Below, one piece after another: positions 34,823-43,112 of a stretch of DNA of 50,848 bases. The DNA is from Caulobacter sp. (GTDB taxonomy: Bacteria; Pseudomonadota; Alphaproteobacteria; Caulobacterales; Caulobacteraceae): NCBI GenBank assembly GCA_028291265.1, contig JAQGIK010000187.1, positions 1-50,848 on the forward strand, written 5' to 3'. Both the position numbers and the translations under genes were made by a program. Under the pieces are notes generated by a model. That model worked only from the letters and a program-made list of their open reading frames with translations, was not told the DNA's origin and did not search any database. Each line of letters opens with the position of its first letter. The first letter of the stretch is position 1.

Positions 34823-37687
34823 ATGGCCGACGACGCCACCCCTGTCCGCGACTACCGCGAAACCGTCTTCCTTCCCGACACGCCGTTCCCGATGCGCGCC
34901 GGGCTCCCGACGATGGAGCCCAAACTGCTGGAGCAATGGGCGCAGATCGACCTCTACAACGCCATCCGCGCCGACCGTCAGGCGTCCGGCGCCCCGCTGT
35001 TCGTGCTGCACGACGGCCCGCCCTACGCCAACGGCGCCATCCACATCGGCCACGCCCTGGACAAGACGCTGAAGGACTTCGTGGTCCGCAGCCGCTTCCT
35101 GCTCGGCTTCGACGTCGACTTCGTGCCCGGCTGGGACTGCCACGGCCTGCCCATCGAATGGGAGATCGAAAAGGAATTCAAGGCCAAGGGCCGGGCCAAG
35201 GACGAGGTCCCCTCGGCCGAGTTCCGCAGCCGTTGCCGCGAGTTCGCGGGCGGCTGGATCGGCGTCCAGATGGAGGGCTTCAAGCGCCTGGGCGTGCTCG
35301 GCGACTGGGAAAACCGCTACGCCACCATGGACTTCACCAGTGAAGCCACCATCGTCGCCGAGTTCCACAAGTTCGCGGCCAGCGGCCAGCACTATCGCGG
35401 CTCCAAGCCGGTGATGTGGAGCCCGGTCGAGCGCACCTCCCTGGCCGAGGCCGAGATCGAATACGCCGACCACGTCAGCCCGACCATCTGGGTCAAGTTC
35501 CCGGTCACGAAAGGCCTCGACGACGCCGCGGTGGTGATCTGGACGACGACGCCGTGGACCATCCCGGCCAACCGGGCGATCAGCTTCAACCCGGCCATCG
35601 ACTACGGCCTCTACCGCATCGACAGCCTTGAGGCCGATCTGGCCTTCGAGCCCTGGGTGAAGCCGGGCGACCGCCTGGTGCTGGCCGACAAGCTGGCCGA
35701 GGAGGTGCTGAAAGCCGCCAAGGCCGCCGGCTGGACGCGGCTGGAGGCCGTCGATCCGGCCGGCCTGACCACCGCCCACCCGCTGGCCGCCCTCGCGCCT
35801 TCGGCCGACGACCGCCAGGGCTACGGCTTCCCCGTGCCGCTGCTGGCCGGCGACCACGTCACCGACGACGCAGGCACGGGCTTCGTCCACACCGCCCCCG
35901 GCCACGGCGCCGACGACTACCTGGTCTGGCTCAAGCACGGCTACAAGGACATCCCGGAAACCGTCGATCCGGACGGCGCCTACTACCCCCACGTCCCCCT
36001 GTTCGCGGGCCTCAAGGTGCTGGAGACCGAGGGCAAGAAGCTGGGCAAGTTCGGCGCCGCCAATCCGGCCGTCATGGACAAACTGATCGAGGCCTGCACG
36101 CTGCTGGCCCGCGGCCGGCTGGAGCACAGCTACCCGCACAGCTGGCGCTCCAAGGCCCCGGTCATCTTCCGCAACACGCCCCAATGGTTTGTGCGGATGG
36201 ATGGCGAGGGGCAGGGCCCGTCCCTGCGCGACAAGGCGCTGGCCGCCATCGACGCCACCGCCTTCTATCCGGAGGGCGGCCGCACCCGCATCCGCGGCAT
36301 GGTCGAGACCCGGCCCGACTGGCTGATCAGCCGCCAGCGCGCCTGGGGCACGCCTCTGGCCATGTTCGTCGACAAGGACACCGCCCAGCCGCTGGTCGAC
36401 GCCGCCGTCAACCGGCGCATCACCGACCTGATCGCCGCCGAGGGCGCCGACGCCTGGTACCTGCGCCCGGCCTCCGACTTCCTCGGCGACCACGACCCGG
36501 CCAGATACGAGAAGGTCGAGGACATCCTCGATGTCTGGTTCGACTCCGGTTCGACCCACGCCTTCACCCTCGAGGGCCGAAACAACACCCACTGGCCGGC
36601 CGACCTCTATTCGGAAGGCTCCGACCAGCACCGCGGCTGGTTCCAGTCCTCCCTGCTGGAGGCCTGCGGCACCCGGGGGGCGGCCCCCTACAAGGCCGTG
36701 GTCACCCACGGCTTCACCCTCGACGAGCAGGGCCGAAAACAGTCGAAGTCGCTGGGCAACGTCACCGCCCCGGCCGACATCATCAAGGAATACGGCGCCG
36801 AGATCCTGCGCATGTGGACCGCGCTGACCGACTACGCCGAGGACCAGCGGATCGGCAAGACCATCCTGGCCGGGGTCTCCGACGCCTACCGCAAGCTGCG
36901 CAACACCCTGCGCTACATGCTGGGCGCCCTGAGCGACTTCAACGAGGCCGAGCGCGTGCCCTACGCGCAGCTGCCGTCGCTGGAACGCTATGTCCTGCAC
37001 CGCCTGTGGCAACTGGACGGCCAGGTGCGCGAGGCCTACGGCGCCTACCAGTACGCCGACGTCCTGCGTCCGGTGCTCGACTTCTGCCAGGGCGACCTCT
37101 CCAGCCTGTTCTTCGACATCCGCCGCGACAGCCTCTACTGCGACCGCCCCGACTCGCTCACCCGCCGCGCCTACCGCACGGTGCTGGCGGCGGTGTTCGA
37201 GCGGCTGACCGCCTGGCTGAACCCCATCGCCCCCTTCACCATGCACGAGGCCTGGGCCAGCCGTTTCCCGGACGAAAGGCCCAACGCCTTCCGCGTCATC
37301 CCCGACACGCCGGCCGACTGGCGCAGCGACGCCGACGCCGCCCGCTGGGGCAAGATCGGCGAGGTCACCTCGGCCGTCACCGCCGCCCTGGAAGTCGAGC
37401 GCCGCGAAAAGCGCATCGGCTCGTCGCTGGAGGCCGCCCCGGTGGTCACCGTCGGCGATCCGGCCCTGCTGGCCGCCTTCGAGGGCCTGGACGCCGCCGA
37501 GATCTTCCGCACCAGTTCGGCCCGCTTCAAGGAACGCGGAGACGGCGTCAGCGTCGACCCGGCCCTGGCCGAGGGCGACAAATGCGCCCGCTGCTGGCGC
37601 ATCCTCACCGAGGTCAAGCCGGCCACCCAGCTGTGCCTGCGCTGCGAAGACGCCGTCGCCGCCTGGGACAAGGCGAGCGCGGCCTGA
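34823..37687 (+). CDS. ileS: Isoleucyl-tRNA synthetase
   Basis: A 954-residue class I synthetase. HIGH motif variant AIHIGHALDKTLKDF at about residue 73; catalytic GWDCHGLPIEWEIEKEF; the CP1 editing domain with TTTPWTIPANRAI and DGTGFVHTAPGHGADD-like DAGTGFVHTAPGHG; KMSKS motif here KQSKSLGN (residues 639-646); and a C-terminal zinc site CARCW...CLRCE. It is followed by lspA, a conserved arrangement. The ribF gene often found just upstream is absent. The methionine of KMSKS is Gln here. The 156-bp upstream gap has a possible 14-residue ORF (34705-34749). Confidence 0.97.
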   Translation: MADDATPVRDYRETVFLPDTPFPMRAGLPTMEPKLLEQWAQIDLYNAIRADRQASGAPLFVLHDGPPYANGAIHIGHALDKTLKDFVVRSRFLLGFDVDFVPGWDCHGLPIEWEIEKEFKAKGRAKDEVPSAEFRSRCREFAGGWIGVQMEGFKRLGVLGDWENRYATMDFTSEATIVAEFHKFAASGQHYRGSKPVMWSPVERTSLAEAEIEYADHVSPTIWVKFPVTKGLDDAAVVIWTTTPWTIPANRAISFNPAIDYGLYRIDSLEADLAFEPWVKPGDRLVLADKLAEEVLKAAKAAGWTRLEAVDPAGLTTAHPLAALAPSADDRQGYGFPVPLLAGDHVTDDAGTGFVHTAPGHGADDYLVWLKHGYKDIPETVDPDGAYYPHVPLFAGLKVLETEGKKLGKFGAANPAVMDKLIEACTLLARGRLEHSYPHSWRSKAPVIFRNTPQWFVRMDGEGQGPSLRDKALAAIDATAFYPEGGRTRIRGMVETRPDWLISRQRAWGTPLAMFVDKDTAQPLVDAAVNRRITDLIAAEGADAWYLRPASDFLGDHDPARYEKVEDILDVWFDSGSTHAFTLEGRNNTHWPADLYSEGSDQHRGWFQSSLLEACGTRGAAPYKAVVTHGFTLDEQGRKQSKSLGNVTAPADIIKEYGAEILRMWTALTDYAEDQRIGKTILAGVSDAYRKLRNTLRYMLGALSDFNEAERVPYAQLPSLERYVLHRLWQLDGQVREAYGAYQYADVLRPVLDFCQGDLSSLFFDIRRDSLYCDRPDSLTRRAYRTVLAAVFERLTAWLNPIAPFTMHEAWASRFPDERPNAFRVIPDTPADWRSDADAARWGKIGEVTSAVTAALEVERREKRIGSSLEAAPVVTVGDPALLAAFEGLDAAEIFRTSSARFKERGDGVSVDPALAEGDKCARCWRILTEVKPATQLCLRCEDAVAAWDKASAA

Positions 37688-37704
37688 TATCGATTGGTTG
37701 AAGC

Positions 37705-37753
37705 AAGCGGGTCGAGGAAAAGTGGGAACCGGTTTTCCGCTCGCGACCCGCTT
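37705..37753. repeat. Alphaproteobacterial hairpin repeat with GTGGGAACCGGTTTTC core
   Basis: Arms AAGCGGGTCG (37705-37714) and CGACCCGCTT (37744-37753) are exact complements, and GGAAAA/TTTTCC pair inside. The core AAAAGTGGGAACCGGTTTTC resembles a repeat scattered between genes in many alphaproteobacteria. It ends 6 nt before the lspA ATG, so it could hide or expose the lspA ribosome binding site, or separate ileS from lspA. The regulatory role is inferred. Confidence 0.7.
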
Positions 37754-37759
37754 ACAAGA

Positions 37760-38335
37760 ATGGAGCGCTCAGCGTTGAGTCTCGAGACCCCGGAAATCCC
37801 CGCCGACCCGCAGATCGCCCCGGCCCCGACCCCGGCCGCCCCGACCACGGGCGCCGGCCAGGGCCCGACCGCCTACAGCCTGGCCCTGGCCGTGCTGGTC
37901 GGCGACCAGCTGAGCAAGATGTGGTTCCTCGGCCAGGGCCTGGCCGAGGGCCAGTCGCAGCCGGTGTTCGGCCCCTTCTCCCTGACCATGGTCTGGAACC
38001 GCGGCGTGTCGTTCGGTCTGTTCCGGGCCGACCAGGAGTGGATCCGCTGGGCGCTGACCATCTTCTCGCTCGGCGTCGCCATCACCATCGCCTTCTGGGC
38101 CCGCAAGGTGCAACGGCCGCTGCTGGGCTGGGCGTTCGGCCTGATCATGGGCGGGGCGATCGGCAACATGATCGACCGTCTGCGCTTCGGGGCGGTCGCC
38201 GATTTCCTCGATTTCCACGGGCTGATGTTCCCCTGGGTGTTCAATGTCGCCGACAGCGCCATCAGCATCGGCGTCGTCCTCCTTCTGATCGACACATTCC
38301 TCGCTGATCGTGCCCAAAGGCAGAGGGAAGACTGA
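37760..38335 (+). CDS. lspA: Lipoprotein signal peptidase
   Basis: A 191-residue aspartic membrane protease that removes the signal peptide of Lgt-modified prolipoproteins. Four hydrophobic segments are visible; catalytic aspartates lie in GNMIDRLRFGAVADFLDF and FNVADSAISIG, with the early LVGDQLSK and NRGVSFGLF family motifs. A 35-residue Pro/Ala-rich N-terminal extension precedes TM1, longer than usual. The ATG at 37760 is used because the frame upstream runs through the hairpin repeat. An internal start could give a shorter form. Confidence 0.92.
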   Translation: MERSALSLETPEIPADPQIAPAPTPAAPTTGAGQGPTAYSLALAVLVGDQLSKMWFLGQGLAEGQSQPVFGPFSLTMVWNRGVSFGLFRADQEWIRWALTIFSLGVAITIAFWARKVQRPLLGWAFGLIMGGAIGNMIDRLRFGAVADFLDFHGLMFPWVFNVADSAISIGVVLLLIDTFLADRAQRQRED

Positions 38336-38417
38336 CCCTGTTGGCGCCCGCATCGTTCTGGCGTATCTGATCCCTTCTGATTTTTGGCCGGGGGGCCACT
38401 GGAGTTTCTCTTTGGCT

Positions 38418-38966
38418 ATGAAGCTGAACCGCGCGATCGTCATCACCGCCCTGGTGGCCAGCGCCGGCCTCGCCGGTTGCCAGTCCGCCTCCAAGGCGCT
38501 GGGTATGGCCAAGATCACCCCGGACGAGTTCAAGGTCGTCACCAAGGCGCCGCTGGTCGTGCCGCCCGACTACGCCCTGCGCCCGCCGGCTCCCGGCGAG
38601 CCGCGCCCGGCCGAGCTCGAGCCCGACAGCGCCGGCCGCGCCTCGGCCCAGGCCCGCATCCTGGCCACCGAACGTTCGGACGGCGAAAAGGTGCTGGTCG
38701 CCAGGGCCGGCGCCAACAACGCCGACCCGCTGGTCCGCTATGTCGTCGACGACGAGTTCGGCGATGTCGCCCACAAGGAAAAGAGCTTCGCCGACACGGT
38801 GATGTTCTGGAAAAAGGACAAGGCCCCGACCGCCGCGGCGGACCCGTCGACCGTCCCGATCGTCGACGCCGCGGCCGAGGAAGCGCGCATCAAGGCCCTG
38901 ACCGGCGGCAGGAACGTCGTCATCAAGCGCGAAAAGAGCGGCTGGGTGAAACTGCCGGGGCTGTAA
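38418..38966 (+). CDS. DUF3035 family lipoprotein
   Basis: A 182-residue protein with lipoprotein signal MKLNRAIVITALVASAGLAGC (Cys21 in lipobox LAGC). The mature part opens with KALGMAKITPDEFKVVTKAPLVVPPDYALRPP, the hallmark of DUF3035 lipoproteins that follow lspA in many alphaproteobacteria. It would be processed by Lgt and LspA, both encoded in this window. The ATG at 38418 is chosen for the lipobox; a longer reading frame overlaps the lspA end. Function unknown. Confidence 0.9.
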   Translation: MKLNRAIVITALVASAGLAGCQSASKALGMAKITPDEFKVVTKAPLVVPPDYALRPPAPGEPRPAELEPDSAGRASAQARILATERSDGEKVLVARAGANNADPLVRYVVDDEFGDVAHKEKSFADTVMFWKKDKAPTAAADPSTVPIVDAAAEEARIKALTGGRNVVIKREKSGWVKLPGL

Positions 38967-38972
38967 CCAGCC

Positions 38973-39102
38973 CCGTCATCCTCAGACTTGTTCCGAGGAC
39001 CCATACGCACAGACGACGGGCGCAGCTTCACGGCTGCGCCCGTTTCCGTTTGGCTTGTCCAAGCCGACCCATGGGTCCTCGGAACAAGTCCGAGGATGAC
39101 GG
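38973..39102. repeat. Inverted repeat pair (family R4) enclosing a terminator
   Basis: Outer arms CCGTCATCCTCAGACTTGTT... (from 38973) and ...AACAAGTCCGAGGATGACGG (to 39102) pair over about 32 nt with one mismatch (CTCAGACTTG against CAAGTCCGAG). This GTCATCCT-type palindrome is widespread in alphaproteobacterial intergenic DNA. It lies between convergent genes and surrounds the hairpin at 39016-39043. Confidence 0.75.
39016..39050. terminator. Intrinsic terminator between convergent genes
   Basis: Stem ACGGGCGCAG (39016-39025) and CTGCGCCCGT (39034-39043) with an 8-nt loop, followed by TTTCCGTTT. It would end the ileS-lspA-DUF3035 message on the plus strand. Confidence 0.7.
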
Positions 39103-39116
39103 AGTGGGGAGGACGG

Positions 39117-40082
39117 CTACCCCGCGCTGGCCGGCGTGTCGATCTTGAAGCCCCGCGCCCGCAGCTGATCCAGCACCCCGCCGCGCGCCAGCAGCTGGCG
39201 CAGGTCGACGACCGCCACCGCCTTGCCGGGCACGGCCATCTGCCGGGCGATGGTGCTCGAAGTGTCGCCCATGGCCTTGCGGCTGAGCGCGCTGAGCATC
39301 GGCAGCCGGGCCAGGCAGCGCTCGAAGCCGCGCTGGGCCCGCAGCGCCGACTTCACATCGCCCCGCGCCCATCCGGCCGAGGCCTCGCGCAGGGGGCCGC
39401 GCCCGGCCTCGACCTGGTCCAGGGCGTCCTCCAGGCAGATCCTCTGGCCGGCGGCGTCGAGATCGACCAGGGACTTCAGGGCCGGCATCGGATCGATGGC
39501 GGTCCCGGCCCGCACCTGTTTGACCTTGGCCTTGCGGGCCAGGGCCAGGATGCGGCCTTCCGGCTGGCCATCGTCGAGCTTCAGCGGCTTCTGCAGCTCG
39601 CCGGCCAGGATCATGCCCTGAACCCCGGGCTTCCATTTCGCCAGGGTCTGCGGCTTGACCTTCAGGGCGGCCCGGTTGCGCTCCAGCCGCGCCGCCAGCG
39701 CCCCGTCGACCGGCGGCCCGCCCTGGAACTTCTTCTGGTTGGTCAGCAGATAGGCGGTCATCACCACCGGCCGGGCCTTGATCCTGGGCGGCAGGATCAA
39801 GGCCTTGGCCCCCTCCAGCCGCATGGCCAGGCGCCGCTCGTCCCACCCGGTCCCCTTCGGCAGGGCCCCGGGCACGCCCAGCACATAGATGGTGGTGTCG
39901 CCATCAGACACCTTCCAGAAGGCCGGGCCGCCGAGGTTGGACGAGATGACCAGCTCCTCGACCAGCGTCCCTTCGGGGTCGTCCGCGGGTTGGGCCGTGG
40001 CGATCGGCCCTGCGAAGGGCCATATCGCAATCGCGGCGGCCAGAACGGTCGTCAGGATGGTGCGGTTGATCACTGCGGTCAT
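39117..40082 (-). CDS. TraB/GumN family protein, secreted
   Basis: A 321-residue protein with a Sec signal peptide (MTAVINRTILTTVLAAAIAIWPFAGPIATA). The mature part matches the TraB/GumN fold: GPAFWKVSDGDTTIYVLGVPGALPKGTGWDERRL at the start, a central catalytic-like region, and C-terminal RQMAVPGKAVAVVDLRQLLARGGVLDQLRARGF. The usual GTxH in related proteins appears here as GVPG, with no His, so if the family is enzymatic (TIKI-like proteases) this member may be inactive. Substrate unknown. Divergent from mutL by 31 bp. Confidence 0.83.
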   Translation of the reverse strand: MTAVINRTILTTVLAAAIAIWPFAGPIATAQPADDPEGTLVEELVISSNLGGPAFWKVSDGDTTIYVLGVPGALPKGTGWDERRLAMRLEGAKALILPPRIKARPVVMTAYLLTNQKKFQGGPPVDGALAARLERNRAALKVKPQTLAKWKPGVQGMILAGELQKPLKLDDGQPEGRILALARKAKVKQVRAGTAIDPMPALKSLVDLDAAGQRICLEDALDQVEAGRGPLREASAGWARGDVKSALRAQRGFERCLARLPMLSALSRKAMGDTSSTIARQMAVPGKAVAVVDLRQLLARGGVLDQLRARGFKIDTPASAG

Positions 40083-40113
40083 TCCCCCCGGAATCGGCTA
40101 GGTTAGGTCTCTG

Positions 40114-41991
40114 ATGCCCATTCGCCGTCTTCCGCCCGAAACCGTCAACCGCATCGCCGCCGGCGAGGTGGTCGAGCGGCCGGCCAGCGCGGTCAAGGAA
40201 CTGGTCGAGAACGCCCTCGACGCCGGGGCCCTGAAGATCGCCATCGAGGCCGACGGCGGCGGGCTCAGCCGCATCCTGATCGCCGACGACGGGGCCGGCA
40301 TGGGGCCGGACGACCTCAGCCTCGCGGTCGAACGCCACGCGACCTCGAAGCTCAACCCCGGCCCCGACGGAACCTGGGACCTCCTGAACATCGCCACCAT
40401 GGGGTTCCGCGGCGAGGCCCTGCCGTCGATCGGCTCGGTGGCTCGGCTGACCATCTCCAGCCGCGCCAGGGGCGCCGCCGACGCCCACGCCATCCTCGTC
40501 GAGGGCGGCGCCACGGGCGCGCCCGGCCCGTCGGCCTTCGCCGGCCCGCACGGGGCCCGGGTCGAGGTCCGCGACCTCTTCTACGCCACCCCCGCCCGCC
40601 TGAAGTTCATGAAGTCCGAGCGGGCCGAACAGATGGCCATCACCGAGGAGGTCAAGCGCCAGGCCATGGCGCGGGAAGCCACCGCCTTCAGCCTCGACCT
40701 CGACGGCCGCCGCGTGTTGCGCCTGCCCGCCGAGCCGCCCGGCCCGGAAGGCCGCCTGGCCCGCCTGGCCGCCGTGCTCGGCCGCGAGTTCCAGGAAAAC
40801 GCCCTGGAGATCGACCAGGAGCGGGAAGGGGTCCGCCTCTCCGGTTTCGCCGGACTGCCAACCTACAACCGCGGCAACGCCGCCCACCAGTATCTGTTCG
40901 TCAACGGCCGGCCGGTGCGCGACCGTCTGCTGCAGGGGGCCCTGCGCGCCGCCTACGCCGACTACCTGGCCCGCGACCGCCACCCGGCCGCCGCCCTCTA
41001 TCTCGAGCTCGAGCCGACCCTGGTCGACGTCAACGTCCACCCCGCGAAAGCCGAGGTCCGCTTCCGCGACCCGGCCCTGGTGCGCGGCCTGATCATCGGC
41101 GCCCTGCGCCACGCCCTGGCCGGGGCCGGCCATCGTTCTTCGACGACCGCCTCCAACTCCGCCCTCGCCGGCTTCCGGCCCGGCGGCGGGGGCTACGGCG
41201 GCTATCGGCCGTCGCCCAGCGCCGGCGGCTTCTCGGCCTGGCAGCAGGGCGGCTGGCAGCCGGCCCAGACCGGCAACCTGCCGGGCCTGAACGACGTCTC
41301 GGCCCGCGTCGAGCCCGGCCCCGGCGGCTTCGCCGAGGCCATGGCCGGCTTCGATATGGACCTGATGGAGCGGCCCTCGACGCCGCAGCCCGGCATGGTC
41401 GACCCGGTCGACTTCCCGCTCGGGGCCGCCCGCGCCCAGGTGCACGAGACCTACATCGTCGCCCAGACCCGCGACGGCATGGTCATCGTCGACCAGCACG
41501 CCGCCCACGAACGGCTGGTCTACGAGCGGATGAAAAAGGAAATGGCGGCCGGCGGCGTCGCCCGTCAGACCCTGCTGCTGCCCGAGGTCGTCGACCTCGA
41601 CCCGTCCGAAGCCGAACGCGTCTGCGCCAGGGCCGACGAACTGGCGGCGCTGGGCCTGGTCATCGAACCGTTCGGCCCCGGCGCCGTGCTGGTCCGCGAG
41701 ACCCCGGCCCTGCTCGGCGAGTGCAACGCCGGCGGCCTGATCCGCGACATCGCCGACGACCTGGCCGAAAACGGCCAGGCCCTGGCCCTCAAGGAGCGGC
41801 TGGAAGAGGTCTGCTCGACCATGGCCTGCCACGGCTCGGTCCGCGCCGGCCGCCGCCTGACCGGCGCCGAAATGAACGCCCTGCTCCGCGAAATGGAAGC
41901 CACCCCCCACAGCGGCCAGTGCAACCACGGCCGCCCGACCTATGTGGAACTGCGCTTGGCCGACATCGAGCGACTGTTCGGCCGGCGGTAG
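40114..41991 (+). CDS. mutL: DNA mismatch repair protein MutL, endonuclease type
   Basis: A 625-residue GHL ATPase. The N-terminal ATPase motifs are [34 protein letters not shown] and the region [15 protein letters not shown]. The C-terminal domain has the endonuclease metal motif [12 protein letters not shown] (from Asp460, matching DQHAx2Ex4E), and the zinc-site elements ACHGSVRAG and QCNHGRPT. A Gly/Pro-rich linker joins them (about 350-430). It links MutS mismatch recognition to strand nicking. The bacterium therefore probably lacks MutH-type strand choice. Confidence 0.96.
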   Translation: MPIRRLPPETVNRIAAGEVVERPASAVKELVENALDAGALKIAIEADGGGLSRILIADDGAGMGPDDLSLAVERHATSKLNPGPDGTWDLLNIATMGFRGEALPSIGSVARLTISSRARGAADAHAILVEGGATGAPGPSAFAGPHGARVEVRDLFYATPARLKFMKSERAEQMAITEEVKRQAMAREATAFSLDLDGRRVLRLPAEPPGPEGRLARLAAVLGREFQENALEIDQEREGVRLSGFAGLPTYNRGNAAHQYLFVNGRPVRDRLLQGALRAAYADYLARDRHPAAALYLELEPTLVDVNVHPAKAEVRFRDPALVRGLIIGALRHALAGAGHRSSTTASNSALAGFRPGGGGYGGYRPSPSAGGFSAWQQGGWQPAQTGNLPGLNDVSARVEPGPGGFAEAMAGFDMDLMERPSTPQPGMVDPVDFPLGAARAQVHETYIVAQTRDGMVIVDQHAAHERLVYERMKKEMAAGGVARQTLLLPEVVDLDPSEAERVCARADELAALGLVIEPFGPGAVLVRETPALLGECNAGGLIRDIADDLAENGQALALKERLEEVCSTMACHGSVRAGRRLTGAEMNALLREMEATPHSGQCNHGRPTYVELRLADIERLFGRR

Positions 41992-42007
41992 GGGACGAGG
42001 GCTCCGT

Positions 42008-42171
42008 CCCTCCCCGAATGGGGGAGGGCAGACGCGCGGTTACGCGCGTCGGGTGGGGAAGTCGGTCACTGACTTCAAAGATCACGCACTGAGACGCAAG
42101 GACCGGCCGGCAGGGGTGACCCACTTCCCCACCCGGCCCCTTCGGGGCCACCCTCCCCAATTCGGGGAGGG
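42008..42171. repeat. Composite inverted repeat (family R3)
   Basis: The left unit begins with hairpin CCCTCCCC/GGGGAGGG (42008-42028), then a second hairpin GACGCGCG/CGCGCGTC, then GGGTGGGGAAGT. The right unit mirrors it: ACTTCCCCACCC, hairpin GGCCCC/GGGGCC, then CCCTCCCC/GGGGAGGG ending at 42171. The ~60-nt core is unrelated to the other repeats. Same design as the R1 pairs but with different sequences. Lies between mutL and the VOC gene. Confidence 0.75.
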
Positions 42172-42206
42172 ATGAACCGCGCTTCGCCTTCGACGTTTAG
42201 GAAGCC

Positions 42207-42731
42207 ATGGACCTCCACCGCGGCCGCCTCATCGACCACATCCACCTGCGCGCTCGCGACCTCGCCGCGACGCAGGCCTTCTACGCCGCCCTGCTCGGCG
42301 CCTTGAACATCCCCGTCGTCTCCGACGCCACCCACCTGCAGGCCGACGAACTGTGGATCGACGCCGCCGACGGCAAGACGCCGGCCCCGACCCACGTCCA
42401 CCTCGCCTTCCAGGCCGCCGACCGCGAACAGGTCGACGCCGCCTGGCAGACCGCCCTCGCGGCCGGCGGCAAGGACAACGGCCAGCCCGGCGAACGCCCC
42501 TACCATCCCGGCTACTACGCCGGCTTCCTCTGGGACCCGGACGGCAACAACATCGAGGTCGTCTTCCACGGCGAGGCCAAACGCTCCGCCGCCTCGGTGG
42601 TTGTGACCTTCACGCCACCAAGGCCTGAGATCGCCTCCGCCCCACTGGCCGAACAGCGCTCTCCGCGCTACCCCAGACCGTCAACAGAGGTACGCCCTAT
42701 GTCACCCCTTGCCGTCGAGGCATGGGCTTAG
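42207..42731 (+). CDS. VOC (glyoxalase/bleomycin resistance) family protein with extended tail
   Basis: A 174-residue protein. Residues 1-130 form a VOC domain: IDHIHLRARDLAATQAFYAALLGAL, HVHLAFQAADREQVDAAW, YHPGYYAGFLWDPDGNNIEVVFHG, with metal-site His and Glu residues in the usual places. Relatives generally end soon after HGxAKRSAxSVxxxF; here the frame continues about 37 further residues rich in Pro, Arg and Ser without obvious structure. The original stop may have been lost. Substrate unknown. Confidence 0.85.
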   Translation: MDLHRGRLIDHIHLRARDLAATQAFYAALLGALNIPVVSDATHLQADELWIDAADGKTPAPTHVHLAFQAADREQVDAAWQTALAAGGKDNGQPGERPYHPGYYAGFLWDPDGNNIEVVFHGEAKRSAASVVVTFTPPRPEIASAPLAEQRSPRYPRPSTEVRPMSPLAVEAWA

Positions 42732-42781
42732 GCGTCCGGATAACACTTCCCGGTCGTCGAAGAGCCCGCTGAACCGCCCGT

Positions 42782-42797
42782 CCTGACAACTGTCAGG
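42782..42797. promoter_or_regulatory. Inverted repeat upstream of yjhX
   Basis: CCTGACA and TGTCAGG are exact complements around a 2-nt centre, 40 nt before the YjhX homologue start. It could be an operator or a weak terminator of the VOC gene; no T-tract follows, which favours an operator. Confidence 0.35.
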
Positions 42798-42837
42798 GCG
42801 CGGCTCTGCATGCCTCACGACATCGGAATTCCTTCCA

Positions 42838-43110
42838 GTGAACATCTCCAAGACGCAGCAGCGCGTGCTGCATGCCCTGGCTCAAGGCGGCCGGATCGAC
42901 CTCCTGCGCGAGGACGACAAGATCATCGACGTCGAATGCTGGTCCCGCGAGGGCTGGCTGATGACCGACTGCACCCTGTCCGTCTTCAAGAGCCTCAAGG
43001 GCAAGCGGCTGATCGCCAGCACCGGCGGCGGGCCCTACCGCATCACGCGGCAGGGCCTGAGCAACCTTCGCGCCCAGCTCAACAACCGGGTTACCGCCAA
43101 GGCCTGGTGA
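42838..43110 (+). CDS. YjhX family toxin homologue
   Basis: A 90-residue protein, [25 protein letters not shown] at the start and [52 protein letters not shown] in the body, which matches E. coli YjhX (UPF0386) along its length with a winged-helix look. It starts with GTG at 42838. In E. coli, YjhX is proposed as a toxin with antitoxin YjhQ (a GNAT). No GNAT-like gene lies next to it here, so it may be an orphan or not a toxin. Confidence 0.85.
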   Translation: MNISKTQQRVLHALAQGGRIDLLREDDKIIDVECWSREGWLMTDCTLSVFKSLKGKRLIASTGGGPYRITRQGLSNLRAQLNNRVTAKAW

Positions 43111-43112
43111 GG

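Noticed and set aside
34733-37246. 837-residue minus-strand frame opposite ileS
   Set aside because: Shadow of ileS with no recognisable domain.
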